DNA from: G020353115 sp964389685
GTDB lineage: Bacteria > Bacteroidota > Bacteroidia > Bacteroidales > VadinHA17
Assembly (NCBI GenBank): GCA_964389685.1
Contig: CAYMFM010000112.1
Coordinates: 1-8,892 of the forward strand
Length of the DNA: 8,892 nt
Direction of reading: 5' to 3'
In this document: positions 6,321 through 8,892 of the stretch, one piece after another
Layout: the number at the start of each line of letters is the position of its first letter
Numbering within the stretch: position 1 is the stretch's first letter
Program-made: the position numbers and the translations under genes
The notes under the pieces: model-generated
Database searches by the model: none
What the model was told of the DNA's origin: nothing
What the model saw: only the letters and a program-made list of their open reading frames with translations

Positions 6321-6354
6321 ACAATAATCAAGGCAATCGGCCTTGAATTATTGT
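6321..6354. repeat. Inverted repeat ACAATAATCAAGGC with one bulged base
   Basis: ACAATAAT (6321-6328) and CAAGGC (6329-6334) pair with GCCTTG (6340-6345) and ATTATTGT (6347-6354), leaving a bulged A at 6346 and a five-base loop. The single bulge in an otherwise perfect stem suggests an older palindrome or selection for RNA structure. Confidence 0.6.
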
Positions 6355-6361
6355 AGAAAGG

Positions 6362-6415
6362 ACTCATACTATGATCTTTCTTTCGCACCAGCCATTGCTC
6401 AGTCATAGTATGAGT
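6362..6415. repeat. Inverted repeat ACTCATACTATGA with 28-base loop
   Basis: ACTCATACTATGA (6362-6374) pairs perfectly with TCATAGTATGAGT (6403-6415) around a 28-base loop. On the plus strand six T (6419-6424) follow three bases after the stem, a terminator-like arrangement; on the minus strand only CCTTTCT follows. It is the dyad nearest the aconitase stop codon (44 bases away) and could contribute to ending or protecting that transcript. Confidence 0.6.
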
Positions 6416-6458
6416 TGATTTTTTACCATTCAACCCGCAAAGGGTCGTCTGACGAAGC

Positions 6459-8723
6459 TTACAGGTTGTGTTTCCGGATGAGGCTAAGGGCAGATCCGGC
6501 TTTAAACCATTCGATCTGGTTTTTGTTATAGGAATGGTTGACCGGAATTTCATTGCTGGTTCCGTCAGTATGGTGAGCAATCACGGTCAGGTTCTCTCCC
6601 GGTGTGAAGCGGGTTAAGCCGACGATATCCAGCGTGTCATCCTCCCTGATCTTATCATAGTCCTCCCCGTTGGCAAAGGTCAGTGCCAGCATACCCTGTT
6701 TTTTGAGGTTTGTTTCATGGATCCGGGCGAATGATCGTACCAGGATGGCTTTGATCCCGAGGTTACGGGGTTCCATGGCGGCATGTTCGCGTGAAGAGCC
6801 TTCCCCATAGTTCTCATCGCCAACCACAACGGATCCGATGCCATGCTCTTTATAATGCATTGCTGTGTCGGGTACTGGACTGTATTCGCCGGTCAGCTGG
6901 TTCTTCACCAGGTTTGTTTTCTCGTTGAAGAAATTCACAGCCCCGATCAGCATGTTTTTTGAAATGTTATCCAGGTGTCCGCGGTACCGCAGCCAGGGGC
7001 CTGCCATTGAGATGTGGTCGGTGGTACATTTCCCTTTTGCTTTCAGCAGCACTTTCAGTCCTTTCAGGTCTTCTCCGTTCCATTCCGTAAATGGTTTCAA
7101 CAGCTGGAGCCGTTGTGATTCGGGATTCACATTCACTTCAACTGAACTGCCATCCTCTACAGGAGCCAGGTATCCGTTGTCTTCCACATCGAATCCTTTC
7201 ACCGGGAATTCCAGTCCTTTCGGTTCATCCAGTTTTACCTCTTTTCCCTCTTCGTTGATGAGTGTATCGGTAAGGGGATTAAAGGTCAGGTCACCTGCTA
7301 TTGCAAAGGCAGTAACGATTTCAGGTGAGGCGACAAATGCATGAGTATTGGGATTGCCATCGTTCCGTTTTGCAAAATTCCGGTTAAAGGAGGTAATGAT
7401 CGAGTTTCTCCGTTCTTTATTGGCTTCGTGTCTTGCCCATTGTCCGATACAGGGGCCGCAGGCATTTGCCAGGACGACACCTCCGATATCCTGGAAGGTT
7501 TTCAGCAGTCCATCCCGCTCGATGGTATATCGTACCATTTCGGATCCGGGGGTAACGGTATATTCGGCTTTTGCTTTCAATTTTTTTTCTACTGCCTGTT
7601 TGGCAACGGAGGCCGCCCTGCTGATATCCTCATAGGATGAGTTTGTACATGAGCCGATCAAGCCAACTTCCAGTTTTTGCGGGTAGTCATTTTCCCGGAT
7701 AGCATCGGCAAACCGGGAAAGTGGCCATGCTTTGTCGGGTGTAAAGGGTCCATTGATGTGTGGTTCAAGTTCTGACAGGTTGATTTCAATCAGTTCATCA
7801 AAATAGGGTTCAGGGTTTTGATACACTTCCGGGTCTGCTGTAAGGTAACCGGCAACCTTCAGGGCTTCATCGGCCACATCGTCTCTTCCGGTTCCACGAA
7901 GGAACTCTTCCATTTTCTTATCGAAGCCAAACAGGGAGGTCGTAGCTCCGATTTCAGCTCCCATATTACAGATGGTTCCTTTTCCTGTACACGAAATGTT
8001 CAGGGCTCCATCCCCGAAATATTCGAGAATTGAACCGGTTCCACCTTTTACGGTAAGTATACCGGCAACTTTCAGGATAACATCTTTGGCTGATGTCCAC
8101 CCGCTAAGTTTCCCGGTAAGTTTGACCCCGATTATCTTTGGAAATTTCAATTCCCATGGCATATCGGCCATGACATCCACAGCATCGGCACCTCCGACTC
8201 CAATGGCGATCATTCCAAGGCCACCGGCGTTCGGGGTATGGGAATCTGTACCGATCATCATTCCACCCGGGAAAGCATAATTTTCAAGGATTACCTGGTG
8301 GATAATCCCTGCTCCCGGTTTCCAGAATCCGATACCATATTTGTTTGATACGGATGCAAGAAAATCGTACACTTCCTTATTGGTTGTTTGAGCTTCCTGA
8401 AGATCCTTCAATGCCCCCAGCTTAGCCTGGATCAGATGATCGCAATGGACCGTTGAAGGAACAGCTACCTTGTCCTTCCCGGCTTGCATGAACTGCAGCA
8501 GCGCCATCTGTGCCGTTGCATCCTGCATGGCGACCCGATCGGGCCGGAAATCAACGTAATCCTTTCCCCTGGTATACGGTTGGTCCGGTTTGCCTGCATT
8601 CAGGTGGGAACAGAGTATCTTTTCTGTGAGTGTCAGGGGTCTTCCTAATCGTTTCCGCATGGTGTCAACCTGTTCAGGGAATCTTGCATACACGGATCGG
8701 ATCATATCAATATCGAATGCCAT
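6459..8723 (-). CDS. acn: Aconitate hydratase (mitochondrial-type aconitase)
   Basis: Complete at 754 residues, matching the mitochondrial-type (Aco2-like) family rather than the ~890-residue bacterial AcnA. It converts citrate to isocitrate through cis-aconitate in the cytoplasmic TCA cycle. The [4Fe-4S] ligands are C359 (in GSCTN), C422 and C425 (in ACGPC), one residue from the pig positions 358, 421 and 424. Active-site residues also align: Q67, D95-H96 in HCDH, D160-S161-H162 in GTDSHTPNAGG, R448 and R453, R581, and S643-S644-R645 in GSSREH, where S643 corresponds to the catalytic serine. The swivelling C-terminal domain begins around 540. The ATG at 8723 gives MAFDIDMIRS, the usual N-terminus in Bacteroidetes homologues. 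There is no strong Shine-Dalgarno. It seems to be a single-gene unit: 169 bases precede it without a gene, and a hairpin-rich gap separates it from blaI. An upstream TAATATTG (8757-8764 on the minus strand) is a weak -7 candidate with no matching -33 TTG. Confidence 0.97.
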   Translation of the reverse strand: MAFDIDMIRSVYARFPEQVDTMRKRLGRPLTLTEKILCSHLNAGKPDQPYTRGKDYVDFRPDRVAMQDATAQMALLQFMQAGKDKVAVPSTVHCDHLIQAKLGALKDLQEAQTTNKEVYDFLASVSNKYGIGFWKPGAGIIHQVILENYAFPGGMMIGTDSHTPNAGGLGMIAIGVGGADAVDVMADMPWELKFPKIIGVKLTGKLSGWTSAKDVILKVAGILTVKGGTGSILEYFGDGALNISCTGKGTICNMGAEIGATTSLFGFDKKMEEFLRGTGRDDVADEALKVAGYLTADPEVYQNPEPYFDELIEINLSELEPHINGPFTPDKAWPLSRFADAIRENDYPQKLEVGLIGSCTNSSYEDISRAASVAKQAVEKKLKAKAEYTVTPGSEMVRYTIERDGLLKTFQDIGGVVLANACGPCIGQWARHEANKERRNSIITSFNRNFAKRNDGNPNTHAFVASPEIVTAFAIAGDLTFNPLTDTLINEEGKEVKLDEPKGLEFPVKGFDVEDNGYLAPVEDGSSVEVNVNPESQRLQLLKPFTEWNGEDLKGLKVLLKAKGKCTTDHISMAGPWLRYRGHLDNISKNMLIGAVNFFNEKTNLVKNQLTGEYSPVPDTAMHYKEHGIGSVVVGDENYGEGSSREHAAMEPRNLGIKAILVRSFARIHETNLKKQGMLALTFANGEDYDKIREDDTLDIVGLTRFTPGENLTVIAHHTDGTSNEIPVNHSYNKNQIEWFKAGSALSLIRKHNL

Positions 8724-8846
8724 CGTTGAATATTTTTTGAGTTATTAGAATATCTGCAATATTAATAAAAAAAAGGCTACTGTACCAGTCCGTATATCGA
8801 TTCCACCAAACGGCGGGCTAGTTAGTCGGACAATAGAGATTTAACC

Positions 8847-8869
8847 CGAAAAATTCTTTGAATTTTTCG
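8847..8869. repeat. AT-rich hairpin upstream of aconitase
   Basis: CGAAAAATTC (8847-8856) pairs perfectly with GAATTTTTCG (8860-8869) around a TTT loop, about 125 bases before the aconitase start codon. It could end a gene lying to the right of the window or form part of the aconitase leader. The rest of 8724-8892 shows an A/T-rich tract (8761-8774) and no clear gene or promoter. Confidence 0.5.
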
Positions 8870-8892
8870 CCATTTATGGCTGACGAAAAGTC

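Larger units (their letters stand above)
6218..6456. repeat. Hairpin-rich element bounded by 10-base inverted ends (possible MITE or structured RNA)
   Basis: TTCGTCAGAC (6218-6227) and its exact reverse complement GTCTGACGAA (6447-6456) bound a 239-base stretch without a gene. A third copy, TCGTCAGACGA, lies inside at 6290-6300. Between the ends are three long inverted repeats: 13-base stem 6230-6242/6268-6280; 14-base stem with one bulge 6321-6334/6340-6354; 13-base stem 6362-6374/6403-6415. The stems are unrelated in sequence. The right end stops two bases before the aconitase stop codon. No target-site duplication is visible. The stretch could be a non-autonomous mobile element, the 3' structure of the aconitase mRNA, or an unrecognised RNA. 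Confidence 0.5.

Noticed and set aside
6129..6456. A CRISPR array or an integron attC cluster
   Set aside because: The dyads differ in sequence and length and have no regular spacers or repeated unit; no cas gene, integrase or conserved attC core is seen.
6293..6580. A 95-codon minus-strand frame overlapping the end of aconitase
   Set aside because: It overlaps the aconitase coding sequence in another frame and otherwise reads through the hairpins; its composition is low-complexity and no motif is recognisable.
6865..7344. A 159-codon plus-strand frame inside aconitase, and similar ones nearby
   Set aside because: They are antisense to a complete aconitase with all catalytic residues. Ser/Phe/Pro-rich content is typical of shadow frames.

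Overview
The window reads as a chromosomal stretch of a Bacteroidota (Bacteroidetes) bacterium, probably in or near the Bacteroidales or Marinilabiliales; that placement is inference. The clues are a BlaI/BlaR1 pair whose BlaR1 carries TonB C-terminal and receptor-plug-like modules, a mitochondrial-type aconitase of 754 residues, a TlpA-type thiol-disulfide lipoprotein, mostly weak Shine-Dalgarno sequences, and a promoter fitting the Bacteroidetes -33/-7 consensus (TTG, 20 bases, TAnnTTTG). All five recognised genes lie on the minus strand, so transcription runs from the right end to the left end.

From right to left: a leader region with an AT-rich hairpin (8724-8892); aconitate hydratase (6459-8723); a gene-free stretch of about 420 bases with five strong inverted repeats, most of it bounded by 10-base inverted ends (6129-6456); a promoter with two BlaI-type operators (6075-6119); blaI (5658-6035); blaR1 (3193-5655), two bases after blaI; a 123-base gap with an AT-rich dyad; a TlpA-like thioredoxin lipoprotein (1537-3069); a 265-base gap with an array of four back-to-back hairpins (1384-1474); and a secreted TPR-repeat protein that runs off the left edge (1-1271).

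The blaI-blaR1 unit is the functional centre. The sequence supports a self-repressed two-gene operon: a 22-base perfect palindrome fills the spacer between the -33 and -7 elements, and a second copy of the same half-sites lies 20 bases upstream, on the same face of the helix. By family analogy BlaR1 senses something in the periplasm and its cytoplasmic zinc protease removes BlaI. No beta-lactamase or penicillin-sensing domain is present; the periplasmic part is three TonB_C-like repeats and two plug-like modules. This suggests an envelope-state or outer-membrane-receptor sensor rather than an antibiotic sensor, but that is inference. The downstream thioredoxin lipoprotein and TPR protein are possible partners. 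Aconitase is a separate housekeeping TCA-cycle gene.

The most unusual features are the triple TonB_C plus double plug architecture of BlaR1, the operator placement, and the two intergenic hairpin arrays. The thioredoxin gene is visibly more AT-rich than its neighbours.
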